DNA of 45,886 bases, taken from positions 1-45,886 of the forward strand of contig JAJPKR010000054.1 in assembly GCA_021323595.1 (NCBI GenBank), written 5' to 3'. Shown in pieces: positions 17,564 to 25,051 of this stretch (within the stretch, counting starts at the first letter, position 1; every line of letters starts with the position of its first letter). Both the position numbers and the translations under genes were made by a program. Source of the stretch: Terriglobia bacterium (GTDB lineage: Bacteria; Acidobacteriota; Terriglobia; Terriglobales; SCQP01). Below the pieces are notes generated by a model. The model saw only the letters and a program-made list of their open reading frames with translations, had not been told where the DNA came from and made no database searches.

Positions 17564-18663
17564 ACCAGGAAGCCAAGCGTGGGCGGCTGAAGATCTTTCT
17601 CGGTTACGCAGCAGGGGTTGGCAAGACCTACCGCATGCTGGTCGAGGGGCAAGCGCTGCAACGCGAAGGTGTGGACGTGGTCATCGGCTACTTCGAGCCG
17701 CACGAGCGCAAAGATACGATGACGCTGGCCGCCGCCTTCGAAATCGTGCCGCGCCGCGTCCTCGAATATCGCGGCGTCCGTTTTGAAGAGATGGATACGG
17801 AGGCGATCTTGCGCCGCCATCCGGCGTTGTGCCTGGTGGACGAGTTCGCGCATACCAACGTGCCCGGCTCGGCGCGGACGAAACGCTGGGAAGATGTGCA
17901 GGTGCTGCTCACGGCCGGCATCGACGTCTTTACCACCATGAACGTCCAACACCTTGAAAGCCTGAACGACCAGGTATGGCAGATCAGCGGCGTGCGCGTG
18001 CGAGAGACTGTACCGGATTGGGTCGTCGCACAGGCGGACGAGGTGGTGATGGTGGACCTGACGACCCGCGCGCTGTTGAATCGCCTGCAGCGCGGGGTCA
18101 TTTACGAGCCCGCCAAGGCGCGGGCGGCACTTTCGAATTTCTTTCGGGAATCCACACTGGGGGCGCTGCGCGAGTTGGCATTGCGTCAGACGGCGCACGA
18201 GGTCGAAGCCCGTCAAAAACACGGGTCGGAAGCGGCCGCTGTTTCCGGCATCGTCCCCAACGTCACGGGGGCCCGGGACCGCATCCTGATCTATATATCG
18301 GCGGAACCCTCGGCGGCGATGGTGATTCGTCGGGGCTGGCGGGTGGCGAACTATCTGCACGCCGAATGCCATGCAGTGGCCGTGCAGCCCGATGGGGCGG
18401 CCGAAGGCGGCCGCGCGCGCGCCGCCGAGCGGCAGGCGATCGAGCGGCATCTGGCCTTCGCCCGCAGCTTGCGCGTCGAGACTCACACGCTCGTGGCGCG
18501 CGACCCGGCACGGGCACTGGTGGCTTTCGCCCGCCAGCACCAAATCACGCAACTTTTCCTCGCCCGCACTCGGCACCGGCTGTTTGCACGGGATTGGGCC
18601 GCTCGCGTCGTCTCCCTGGCGCCGGATATTCAGGTTACGATCATGGCCGAACGCCGCCGTTAA
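17560..18663 (+). CDS. KdpD sensor-half protein: intact ATPase domain plus Usp domain
   Basis: The product is 367 residues from ATG 17560, overlapping the preceding gene's stop. It is the canonical KdpD N-terminal module: GRLKIFLGYAAGVGKTYRML (Walker A), IGYFEPHERKDT, CLVDEFAHTNVPGSARTKRW (Walker B with Asp-Glu and His), TTMNVQHLESLNDQVWQISG. It is followed by a Usp-like domain (ARDRILIYISAEPSAAMVIR ... ITQLFLARTRHR). In ordinary KdpD these domains lie directly before the DUF4118 membrane region; here they form a separate soluble protein whose membrane/kinase half is encoded at 8426-9904. It presumably senses the cytoplasm and docks on that kinase. The reported c-di-AMP SxS...FTAxY motif of some KdpD Usp domains is not visible. 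Its stop is 18 bases from the convergent pirin stop. Confidence 0.9.
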   Translation: MNQEAKRGRLKIFLGYAAGVGKTYRMLVEGQALQREGVDVVIGYFEPHERKDTMTLAAAFEIVPRRVLEYRGVRFEEMDTEAILRRHPALCLVDEFAHTNVPGSARTKRWEDVQVLLTAGIDVFTTMNVQHLESLNDQVWQISGVRVRETVPDWVVAQADEVVMVDLTTRALLNRLQRGVIYEPAKARAALSNFFRESTLGALRELALRQTAHEVEARQKHGSEAAAVSGIVPNVTGARDRILIYISAEPSAAMVIRRGWRVANYLHAECHAVAVQPDGAAEGGRARAAERQAIERHLAFARSLRVETHTLVARDPARALVAFARQHQITQLFLARTRHRLFARDWAARVVSLAPDIQVTIMAERRR

Positions 18664-18681
18664 CCTGCAATGGGGCCTGCA

Positions 18682-19587
18682 TCACGGGCGCTTGATGAAG
18701 CTGCCGTCGCGCAGCTCGGCGTAGGCCTGCCGCAGCTCTTCCTGCGTGTTCATCACGATCGGCCCGTACCAGGCGACCGGCTCCTCGATCGGCCTGCCGG
18801 AAACCAGCAGGAAGCGGATGCCCTCCTCGCCCGCCCGCACCGTTATTTCATCGCCGCGGTCGAAGAGCACCAGCGAGTGATTGCGGGCATCATAGGCGGG
18901 CGTAGCGGCGGGGTCCACTGCCGACTCGGTGAGCACGGCACGCGGCTCCGAGGCATCGCGGAACGAGCCGCTGCCGGCAAAGACATAGGCGAAGGCGTTG
19001 CGGGTGGTCTCGACCCGCAGGCGCTTGCGCCGCCCCGGCGGGACGGCAATATCGAGGTAGCTGGGATCGGCAGCCACGCCCTCGACCGGCCCCCGCCGGC
19101 CCCAGAACTCGCCGCAGATCACGCGTGCGCGCGTGCCGTCGTCGTCGGTCACTTCGGGGATGGCGGCCGCGGGAACGTCCTGGTAGCGCGGCGCGGTCAT
19201 CTTCAGTGCCGCCGGCAGGTTGGCCCAGAGCTGGAAGCCGTGCATTCGTCCCTGCGGATCGCCCTTGGGCATCTCTTGGTGCAAAATTCCGCTGCCCGCC
19301 GTCATCCACTGCACGTCGCCGGCGCTCATCTTGCCCTGATTGCCGAGACTGTCGCCGTGCTCGACTGAGCCGGCCAGGACGTAGGTGATCGTTTCGATCC
19401 CCCGGTGCGGGTGCCAGGGGAAGCCGGCCAGATAGTCGGCGGGATTCTCATTGCGGAAGTCGTCGAGCAGGAGAAACGGGTCGAAATCCTTGGTTTTGCC
19501 GAAGCCGAAGGCGCGCTGGAGTTTCACACCGGCGCCTTCGAGCGTCGGCTTCGGCTGAATGATCTGGCGGACGGGCCGCAGTGACAT
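18682..19587 (-). CDS. Pirin family protein
   Basis: The product is 301 residues from ATG 19587, with an AAAGGA ribosome site 6 bases upstream. It is a two-domain cupin of the pirin family: FPWHPHRGIETITYVLAGSV holds His 59 and His 61, and GDVQWMTAGSGILHQEMP adds His 103 and Glu 105, the four metal ligands. The C-terminal pirin domain ends LRDGSFIKRP. Bacterial pirins such as E. coli YhhW have quercetin dioxygenase activity in vitro and others bind metabolic enzymes; the in vivo role is usually a redox or electrophile response. It lies 50 bases downstream of yceI and likely shares its promoter and MarR-type operator. A second, truncated copy of its tail exists at 7629. Confidence 0.92.
   Translation of the reverse strand: MSLRPVRQIIQPKPTLEGAGVKLQRAFGFGKTKDFDPFLLLDDFRNENPADYLAGFPWHPHRGIETITYVLAGSVEHGDSLGNQGKMSAGDVQWMTAGSGILHQEMPKGDPQGRMHGFQLWANLPAALKMTAPRYQDVPAAAIPEVTDDDGTRARVICGEFWGRRGPVEGVAADPSYLDIAVPPGRRKRLRVETTRNAFAYVFAGSGSFRDASEPRAVLTESAVDPAATPAYDARNHSLVLFDRGDEITVRAGEEGIRFLLVSGRPIEEPVAWYGPIVMNTQEELRQAYAELRDGSFIKRP
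18684..18775. repeat. Right copy of the 92-bp pirin-tail direct repeat
   Basis: This copy lies inside the intact pirin gene, at its 3' end. It matches 7631-7722 at 85 of 92 positions, same orientation. Differences include both synonymous changes and changes such as Met/Trp and Ala/Thr, so the left copy has drifted since duplication. Confidence 0.85.
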
Positions 19588-19637
19588 GGCATTGTCCTTT
19601 CGCGGTACGCGCCAGCGGGGCGCGCACCGCGGGTGCA

Positions 19638-20192
19638 TCAGGCTTTGACGAATTCGAGTTCCAGCGTGATGGCGACCTCGTCGCCGATCAAGACCCCGCC
19701 GGTTTCCAGGACGGTGTTCCAGGTGAGGCCGAAGTCCTTGCGATTGATCTTCGCCGTCGCGGAAATCCCGATGCGCAAGCCGCCCCAGGGATCCCGGCCC
19801 GGGGGCGTGGGGCCTTCGACCGCGAAGACCACGCGGCGCGTTACGCCGTGAATCGTCAAATCGCCGGCGACGCTGAGCTGGCCTTCGCCCGTGCGGCGGA
19901 CTTCCGTGGAGCGGAACGTGAGCCGGGGAAATTTCTCCACGTCGAAGAAATCGGCGCTCTTCAGGTGCGCGTCGCGCTGCGGGTCGCGGGTGTTGATCGT
20001 GGCCGCCTCGATCGTGGCTTCGACGCGCGACCGGGTGATATCGCTTTCGTCCAGCGTCAACTGGGCGGCGAGGCCGGTGAAGTGACCCTTGACCGAGGTC
20101 ATCATCATGTGCCGCACCTTGAATTCGGCCACCGAGTGCGCGGGGTCGAGGTTCCATGTCGAGACCTGCGGCGCAGGAATGGGTGAAGTCAT
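19638..20192 (-). CDS. YceI family protein
   Basis: The product is 184 residues. Landmarks of the YceI lipocalin-like fold are STWNLDPAHSVAEFKVRHMM, TVKGHF-like MTSVKGHFTGLAAQL, the INTRDPQRDAHLKSADFFDV motif and GDLTIHGVTRRV. Family members bind isoprenoid-type lipids. No signal peptide is visible, so a cytoplasmic location is likely, unlike E. coli YceI. The start at ATG 20192 has a strong AAAGGAGA site six bases before it. The upstream 75-base gap to marR contains a near-palindrome (20235-20254) resembling the one in the marR promoter, so I infer control by that regulator. Pirin follows in the same direction. Confidence 0.92.
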   Translation of the reverse strand: MTSPIPAPQVSTWNLDPAHSVAEFKVRHMMMTSVKGHFTGLAAQLTLDESDITRSRVEATIEAATINTRDPQRDAHLKSADFFDVEKFPRLTFRSTEVRRTGEGQLSVAGDLTIHGVTRRVVFAVEGPTPPGRDPWGGLRIGISATAKINRKDFGLTWNTVLETGGVLIGDEVAITLELEFVKA

Positions 20193-20234
20193 GAGATCGT
20201 CTCCTTTCGGCACTTCCTTGGATGCATTTCGTGG

Positions 20235-20254
20235 ATAATCGTTGCAACAAATAT
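20235..20254. promoter_or_regulatory. Putative MarR operator upstream of yceI-pirin
   Basis: ATAATCGTTGCAACAAATAT is a 20-bp near-palindrome with core GTTGCAAC. It agrees at 15 of 20 positions with the palindrome inside the marR promoter, including both outer ATA/TAT arms and the inner TCGTT/AAC. It sits 43 bases before the yceI start, a suitable place for a repressor. Confidence 0.65.
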
Positions 20255-20267
20255 TTGGCCCGCCGGG

Positions 20268-20720
20268 CTAGCCGGGCTGGCGGATGGCGCGCAGCAGCGC
20301 CGCCAGCGCGCGCAGCCGCGGCCGGCCGAGATGGCCGAGCTGGCGGCGGTGGGCGGCGCGCACGGGCGCGTCGAGCCGCGCCAACAGCGCCAAGCCGCGG
20401 GCGGTGATCCGGGTGGTGACGGTGCGCCGGTCAGCGGGCTCGCGGCGGCGGGCGATGAGCCCGCGCCGGGCCAGGCGGTCGAGCAAGCGGGTGATGTCGG
20501 GATCGCGGGTGATCATACGGCCGGCGATCTCGCCGCAGGGCAGGCCGCTGGGCGCACCGCGCAGGATACGGAGCACGTTGTACTGCGCCGGGGAAAGCCC
20601 GGCGGTCTTGAAGACCTCCGCCAGCCCGCGGCTAAGCAGGTCGGTCGTGCGCAGCAGCTCGAGGTACGCCGCCTCTTCCGCGGCCCCTGCCACTGCCGCC
20701 CGGGAAGCCTTGCCCGCCAC
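20268..20720 (-). CDS. MarR family transcriptional regulator
   Basis: The product is 150 residues from GTG 20720. It has a winged helix-turn-helix: LSPAQYNVLRILRGAPSGLP, the recognition region IAGRMITRDPDITRLLDRLA, and the wing RRGLIARRREPADRRTVTTR, flanked by dimerisation helices. No ATG is available, and the frame continues upstream through the promoter, so GTG 20720 is chosen because it follows the -10 box by six bases, implying a leaderless message. A single Cys (GLPCGEI) could be redox-active. Operators before itself and before yceI-pirin suggest autoregulation and control of those two genes, consistent with an electrophile or oxidant response; the ligand is unknown. Confidence 0.85.
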   Translation of the reverse strand: MAGKASRAAVAGAAEEAAYLELLRTTDLLSRGLAEVFKTAGLSPAQYNVLRILRGAPSGLPCGEIAGRMITRDPDITRLLDRLARRGLIARRREPADRRTVTTRITARGLALLARLDAPVRAAHRRQLGHLGRPRLRALAALLRAIRQPG

Positions 20721-20726
20721 GCCTAC

Positions 20727-20756
20727 AGAATATTCGTTATAACGACTATTTGTCAA
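20727..20756 (-). promoter_or_regulatory. marR promoter with embedded palindromic operator
   Basis: On the minus strand TTGACA (20751-20756) and TATTCT (20727-20732) are spaced 18 bases. Between and overlapping them lies ATATTCGTTATAACGACTAT on the plus strand (20730-20749), whose core TCGTTATAACGA (20734-20745) is a perfect 12-bp palindrome. A dimer bound here would block RNA polymerase, as in autoregulated MarR genes. Confidence 0.75.
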
Positions 20757-20902
20757 GGCCGCCCGGGCGCGCGGGGCGCCGCCCACGACGGCGGAGGGAG
20801 GCGCGCCGTGCAGCGGGCGAGGCGGAGTCTGCACGAGAGCACCGGCGCGAGGCGGAACAAGCGGCGACGCAACTGTGCCACCGCTCGCCGCCCAGCGATC
20901 CC

Positions 20903-22123
20903 TCAGACGACGAGCAGCAGGCCCTCGCGAACCAGGCGGCGGGCCAGCGTCAATTGGCCGCCGGGGTCGAGACCGGGCAGGTCGCGCGGCCGGAACCGCG
21001 GTTGCGCCAGCGCGAAGCGCGCGGCGGGCGCGGCGGCGGCGGGCACGGTGATCGCGCGGCCGGGGATTTCCAGGGTCAATCCGCCGTCCGCCCGCGTTTG
21101 GCAGCGCGGCGCCAGCCCGGGCCGCCGCGCCAGCCAACTGGCCGGCTGGAGATCGCGAGCCGCCTGCAGTTGCGCCAACTGGCCGCGCCAGGAGGGTGGG
21201 CGGGCCGCCTCGAGGTGCGAGGCGAAGAGCTCGAGCGCCGCTTCGGCGTCGAGATGCGGTTCGGCACGGCGCCAGAGCTCGCGCAGGGTTTCGGCGACGG
21301 CACGCCGGTCAAAATCGGGGCGTGCGAAGCCCGGCGGCAGGGCCTTGCGCAGCGCCGCGTCGCGCAAGCAGGCGCCCGCCAGCGCTTCGAACAGCAGATC
21401 CGCCCAGGTCGTGCGCAGCACGCCCGCCGTGATGTGCAGCGAGACTTCGTCGCTCGCCTGGGCTTCGTGCGCCAGGCCGCGCGGCAGGTAGGCCACGTCG
21501 CCGGGCGCGAGTTCGAACTCCAAGGACACCGGGCCGAGCGCGTCGCGCGCCGGGTCAAACTCCTGCCCCGCCAGCGGCGACTCGATGGGCGTCCCGAAGA
21601 GCGTCCAATGCTTGCTGCCGGCGATCTGCAGGACGAAGACGTCGTGGGTGTCGTAGTGCGCTTTGGCGCCTTGCGTGTTCGGCGGAGTGAGATAGACGTT
21701 GGTCTGGCAGGGGCAGGAAAACTCGGCTTCGAGGCCGCGGCAAAAATCTCCCAGAGCCGGCACCACCTCGTCCAGGTAGGCCATCATGACCGTCGCGCCC
21801 GTGTCGAAGAGCGCGAAAACCCGCGCCACATCGAGGCGGTCGTCGTCGAAGGTGTAGTCGTCGCCGCTAAGTTCGCGGCGGGCATCCTTGAGCGTGATGT
21901 CGGGAAAGCGGCGGTCGAGCGTGGTAAGGACGCGATCAGCTTCGTCGAGCGAAAAGAGCCGCTCGAAGTAGCCGGGCTGGCCGCGGCGCACGACCAGCGG
22001 TCCGCGCTCCCAAATCTCGCCAAAAAATTCCGCGCGCGTCCGCGGCGCCAGCAGCCACTCCAACGTCGAGCCGCCGGCAACCTCGGGCGCCAACCGCGCG
22101 TGCGCGGGCCGGGAAGAGGACAT
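20903..22123 (-). CDS. JmjC/cupin-4 family Fe(II)/2-oxoglutarate oxygenase
   Basis: The product is 406 residues. The double-stranded beta-helix core carries AHYDTHDVFVLQIAGSKHW with the metal-binding His 156 and Asp 158 (HxD), and the distal His 219 in AYLPRGLAHEA. This layout, with an N-terminal EFFGEIWERGPLVVRRG segment and a C-terminal helical/winged region, matches the cupin-4 / ROX family, whose characterised members hydroxylate Arg or His of ribosomal proteins. The gene follows a small Tat-signal, lysine-rich protein gene by 45 bases and appears to share its promoter, so that protein could be the substrate; this is inference. The C-terminal third is Ala/Arg/Leu-rich and less conserved to my eye. 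Confidence 0.85.
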   Translation of the reverse strand: MSSSRPAHARLAPEVAGGSTLEWLLAPRTRAEFFGEIWERGPLVVRRGQPGYFERLFSLDEADRVLTTLDRRFPDITLKDARRELSGDDYTFDDDRLDVARVFALFDTGATVMMAYLDEVVPALGDFCRGLEAEFSCPCQTNVYLTPPNTQGAKAHYDTHDVFVLQIAGSKHWTLFGTPIESPLAGQEFDPARDALGPVSLEFELAPGDVAYLPRGLAHEAQASDEVSLHITAGVLRTTWADLLFEALAGACLRDAALRKALPPGFARPDFDRRAVAETLRELWRRAEPHLDAEAALELFASHLEAARPPSWRGQLAQLQAARDLQPASWLARRPGLAPRCQTRADGGLTLEIPGRAITVPAAAAPAARFALAQPRFRPRDLPGLDPGGQLTLARRLVREGLLLVV

Positions 22124-22168
22124 CGCAGGGCGCCGGCGGCTCAGCCAAGCCGCCGGCTTGGCAGACGA

Positions 22169-22453
22169 TTAATGATCGGGATCGGAAGCCTTGGGCTTGG
22201 CCGCCTTCTTCGCGTGCTTCGATCCTTTGGCCGCGTGCTTTTGGGACTTCTTGTTGTTTTTGGGCTTTTTCGCGTCGGGATCGCTCTGCAGGGAACTAGC
22301 CGAAGCCGCGCGTGCCGAAGCCACGACGGCAGCGGCACCCACGAACATCGTCCCTACTGCGGTCAGAAACGAGCGGCGAGGCAAGCGGCGCTCGGTGGAA
22401 ATCTGCTCATCCGTCAGCGACGCCGACGGCAGCTTAAAATCTTGATCGCTCAT
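22169..22453 (-). CDS. Small Tat-exported lysine-rich protein
   Basis: The product is 94 residues. Residues 23-50 form a twin-arginine signal (LPRRSFLTAVGTMFVGAAAV) ending ASARAASAS. The mature part, about 40 residues, is almost free of hydrophobic residues and has 12 lysines, bracketed by SDPD at both ends, with KHAAKGSKHAKKAAK between. The N-terminal 20 residues before the signal are acidic and could act as a leader. AGGAG lies about 11 bases before ATG 22453, and a promoter is visible at 22496-22524. Immediately downstream is a JmjC-like oxygenase gene. I do not recognise a family; options are a modified peptide, a cell-wall or DNA-binding polycation, or a metal-binding protein. Confidence 0.75.
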   Translation of the reverse strand: MSDQDFKLPSASLTDEQISTERRLPRRSFLTAVGTMFVGAAAVVASARAASASSLQSDPDAKKPKNNKKSQKHAAKGSKHAKKAAKPKASDPDH

Positions 22454-22495
22454 GGTGTAATCAGCTCCTACGGCAACACTGCCGAATCCTGGATC

Positions 22496-22524
22496 CTTAT
22501 ATCACTGCCCTGGCACCAAAACAA
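22496..22524 (-). promoter_or_regulatory. Promoter of the Tat-peptide/oxygenase unit
   Basis: Minus-strand TTGTTT (22519-22524) and TATAAG (22496-22501) are spaced 17 bases, with about 35 untranslated bases before ATG 22453. There is no competing promoter between the small gene and the oxygenase gene, which supports co-transcription. Confidence 0.55.
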
Positions 22525-22729
22525 GAGAGGAAGCTCACTTCCCGGCCCGCTGCAATCCTGCCCAGCATCTGCTCCGACGATTTCCGATTTCCGCATCTCG
22601 CCATCGCCCTGTCTAATTTCCGCGCATTGCCTAGTGGCAGTGAGACATCCGGCGACTGGAGTCAGAGCCCCGCGAACCGTCCACTGCCGGCTGCGAACTC
22701 TCAGCCAACGACGCGTAGGCCCACCGCGG

Positions 22730-24418
22730 TCACGGCTCACGGTGGGAGTTCTTAGGTTCATAGGGAACGTACACCGGCTCCCAAAAGTTGGCGGCCAACT
22801 CGCGCTCGAGCGCCGCCTCGTCCGGCACTTGGGCGTCGCCGTCGCGGAGGGCTGCGACGCCGACAGCGCGGGCGATCGGGCGGGACAGTTCACGCGCCTC
22901 CGCCACCGGCGGGAGCAGAGTGCCGCTCAGGTTCCGGTGCGCCGGCACTTGGCGCAGCAGCTCCTCGGTGGCTGCCTTGATCATGTTGTCGCTGACCTTT
23001 CGGGCCTTGGCCGAGATGATCCCCATTGCCAGCCCAGGAAAGATATAGGCGTTATTGGTTTGGGTAATATGCAACTGTCCGGCGCCGACGGTCACCGGAT
23101 CGAATGGGCTTCCAGTACCGATGAGTGCGCGTCCCTCGGACCAGGCCAAAAGGTCCTGCGGCGTGGCTTCGCTGCAGGACGTGGGATTGGAGAGGGGAAA
23201 GATCGCCGGGCGGGGCGTGTGGCGGGCCATTTCGCGGACCGCGGCCGCGGTGAAGGCTCCCGGCTGACCGGAGACGCCGATCAGGACCGATGGCTTAGCC
23301 TTGCGCATGACCTCAAGCAAATCGATCTCCCCATTCGTGCGCTTCCAGCCTTGGAGCTCAGCTTCCTCCCGCGCATACGGCTGCTGTTCCGGCCGCAACG
23401 GCCGGCCCGTCCGGGTCAGCAAACCGTGGCGGCCGACGGGATAGATGTGGCGCCGCGCCTCATGCGTGGACAGGCCGCGGTCTTGCATGAATTGGACGAG
23501 CAGGTTGCTGATGCCGACGCCGGCGGTGCCGAAGCCGACGACCACGATGTTTTGCTCCTCCAGCCGGGCGCCGGTAAGGTGCAACGCCGAGAGTACGGCG
23601 GCAGCGGCGACGGCGGCGGTGCCTTGAATGTCGTCGTTGAACGTGCAAAGCCGCTCGCGATATTTGTCCAGCAGGCGCGCGGCGTTGGCGCCGGCGAAAT
23701 CCTCCCATTGCAACAAGACGTGCGGCCAGCGCCGCTTCACGCTCTCGACGAAGGTCTCGACGAAGGCATCGTACTCGTCGCCGCGGATGCGCCGGTGCCG
23801 CCAGCCGATGTAGATCGGGCTCTGCAAGCGTTCTTCGTTATCGGTGCCGACGTCGAGCAAAATCGGCAGGCAATACTCGGGCCGGATTCCTCCCAGGGCC
23901 GTATAGAGCGCCATCTTGCCGATCGGGATTCCCATGCCGCCGGCGCCCTGGTCACCGAGGCCGAGAATGCGCTCGCCGTCGCTGACCACGATGCAACGCA
24001 CGTCGTCGTAGCGGCGCGGCGCCAGGATCTGCGCGATGCGGTCTTTATTGGGGTAGCTCAGAAACAGGCCGCGCGGCTTGCGCCAAATTTCGCTGAAGCG
24101 CTGGCAGCCCTCGCCCACCGTGGGGGTGTAGACGAGCGGAAGCAGCTCCGCGGCGTGACGGACCAGCAGGGCGTAAAACAGCGTCTCGTTGGTGTCTTGC
24201 AGATCGCGCAGGAAGCTGTATTTGTGGAACGGAGTTGGCTGCCGGTCGAGGGCCTGCAAACGGCGCTCGATCTGCTCGTCCAGAGTGCCCACATGCGGCG
24301 GCAGCAGCCCGTGCAGCGCGAAGAGATCGCGCTCGCGATCGGTGAAGGCGGTGCCCTTGTTCCAGCGCGGCGAGTTCAGCAGTCCATAGCCCGCCAGGGA
24401 AATCGGTTCTCGGCGCAT
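22730..24418 (-). CDS. NAD-dependent malic enzyme
   Basis: The product is 562 residues from ATG 24418 (an upstream GTG at 24475 adds a non-homologous Arg-rich piece). It is a full-length malic enzyme of the large, eukaryote/MaeA-like class: LLNSPRWNKGTAFTDRERD at the start, PLVYTPTVGEGCQRFS, the Tyr of LVYTPTVGE and IPIGKMALYTALGGI, the metal site LLQWEDFAGANAARLL, the Rossmann motif IVVVGFGTAGVGISNLL, and FPLSNPTSCSEATPQDLLAW. It converts malate to pyruvate and CO2 with reduction of NAD(P), linking the citric-acid cycle to pyruvate. Length and all motifs are intact. It is transcribed towards the Tat-peptide gene, 276 bases away, and seems a single-gene unit. Confidence 0.95.
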   Translation of the reverse strand: MRREPISLAGYGLLNSPRWNKGTAFTDRERDLFALHGLLPPHVGTLDEQIERRLQALDRQPTPFHKYSFLRDLQDTNETLFYALLVRHAAELLPLVYTPTVGEGCQRFSEIWRKPRGLFLSYPNKDRIAQILAPRRYDDVRCIVVSDGERILGLGDQGAGGMGIPIGKMALYTALGGIRPEYCLPILLDVGTDNEERLQSPIYIGWRHRRIRGDEYDAFVETFVESVKRRWPHVLLQWEDFAGANAARLLDKYRERLCTFNDDIQGTAAVAAAAVLSALHLTGARLEEQNIVVVGFGTAGVGISNLLVQFMQDRGLSTHEARRHIYPVGRHGLLTRTGRPLRPEQQPYAREEAELQGWKRTNGEIDLLEVMRKAKPSVLIGVSGQPGAFTAAAVREMARHTPRPAIFPLSNPTSCSEATPQDLLAWSEGRALIGTGSPFDPVTVGAGQLHITQTNNAYIFPGLAMGIISAKARKVSDNMIKAATEELLRQVPAHRNLSGTLLPPVAEARELSRPIARAVGVAALRDGDAQVPDEAALERELAANFWEPVYVPYEPKNSHREP

Positions 24419-24492
24419 GCCAAAGTTACATTTTGCTCCAGTGCGGCGCGCGGCTTCCCGCCTCCGGCGTGGCACGGCACCGCGCGGCGGTT

Positions 24493-25037
24493 CTAGGCGA
24501 ACGGAAAGGCGAAATCGTGCGGCGGCGTGACGCCGAGCAGGTAGCGCACGAAATAATCCCAGCGTCGGTGGATCAGATAAGGATTGCCGCCCTCGCTATG
24601 AAAGCGATTGGGGACGAGCAGCATGTTGAAATCGCGATTGGCCTTGATTACCCCTTCCACGAGGCGCATGGTCTCGGCCGGATCGACATTTTCATCCACG
24701 TCGCCGTGCACCAGCAGCAGATGCCCTTGGAGCCGCGGCGCCAAAGTCACGTTCGAACTCAGCGCCGCCGCGTGCTTGGCCTGATCGAAGGCCGGGGCGA
24801 GCGTATCGCGCACGGCGTCGAAAAGCCGGATGGCCGCCTGGCCGCCGGTCTCCTCGCAGTACCAGAAGCGGCCGCCGGTGAGCCAATGCGGCTGCACGTT
24901 CGCCAGGCTTACCAGGTGGCCACGGAACCGGGCAAGAAGCGCACCGCGCGTTCATAATCCTGCAACCGCCCCTGCGCCGGCGGCGCGGGCACGAAAGCCA
25001 GCAAGGCCGCGAAGGCCAGCGTCGTCGTCCATCGCAT
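24493..25037 (-). pseudogene. Collapsed S9 (DPP4-like) peptidase gene
   Basis: The 5' end encodes a signal peptide and the first mature residues of a dipeptidyl-peptidase-IV-like enzyme (LAFAALLAFVPAPPAQ, then RLQDYERAVRFLPGSVAT) and hits TAA. Shifting frame by one base near 24918 continues the same protein (LVSLANVQPHWLTGGRFWYC ... FDQAKHAAALS). It then jumps straight to the C-terminal catalytic end SNVTLAPRLQGHLLLVHGDV (Asp), RFHSEGG (His) and RRWDYFVRYLLGV. The roughly 500-600 residues normally in between, the beta-propeller and the GxSxGG serine nucleophile, are gone. Hence one frameshift plus one large internal deletion; the product cannot be an active peptidase. The TAG stop at 24493 is the family's normal end. 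The last 134 codons could be read alone from an internal start but lack Ser. Confidence 0.88.
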
Positions 25038-25051
25038 GGTGATTCGGCCGT

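Noticed and set aside
20750-24496. A 1,248-codon open frame on the plus strand
   Set aside because: It is antisense to the oxygenase, Tat-peptide and malic-enzyme genes, which have clear family motifs. Its translation is Arg/Ala/Gly-rich with no recognisable domain; long antisense frames are expected at this GC content.
24493-24897. Stand-alone 134-residue alpha/beta-hydrolase-like protein
   Set aside because: It is the C-terminal end of an S9 peptidase lacking the Ser nucleophile; the signal peptide and first residues of the same family lie just upstream in another frame, so I call it a pseudogene.
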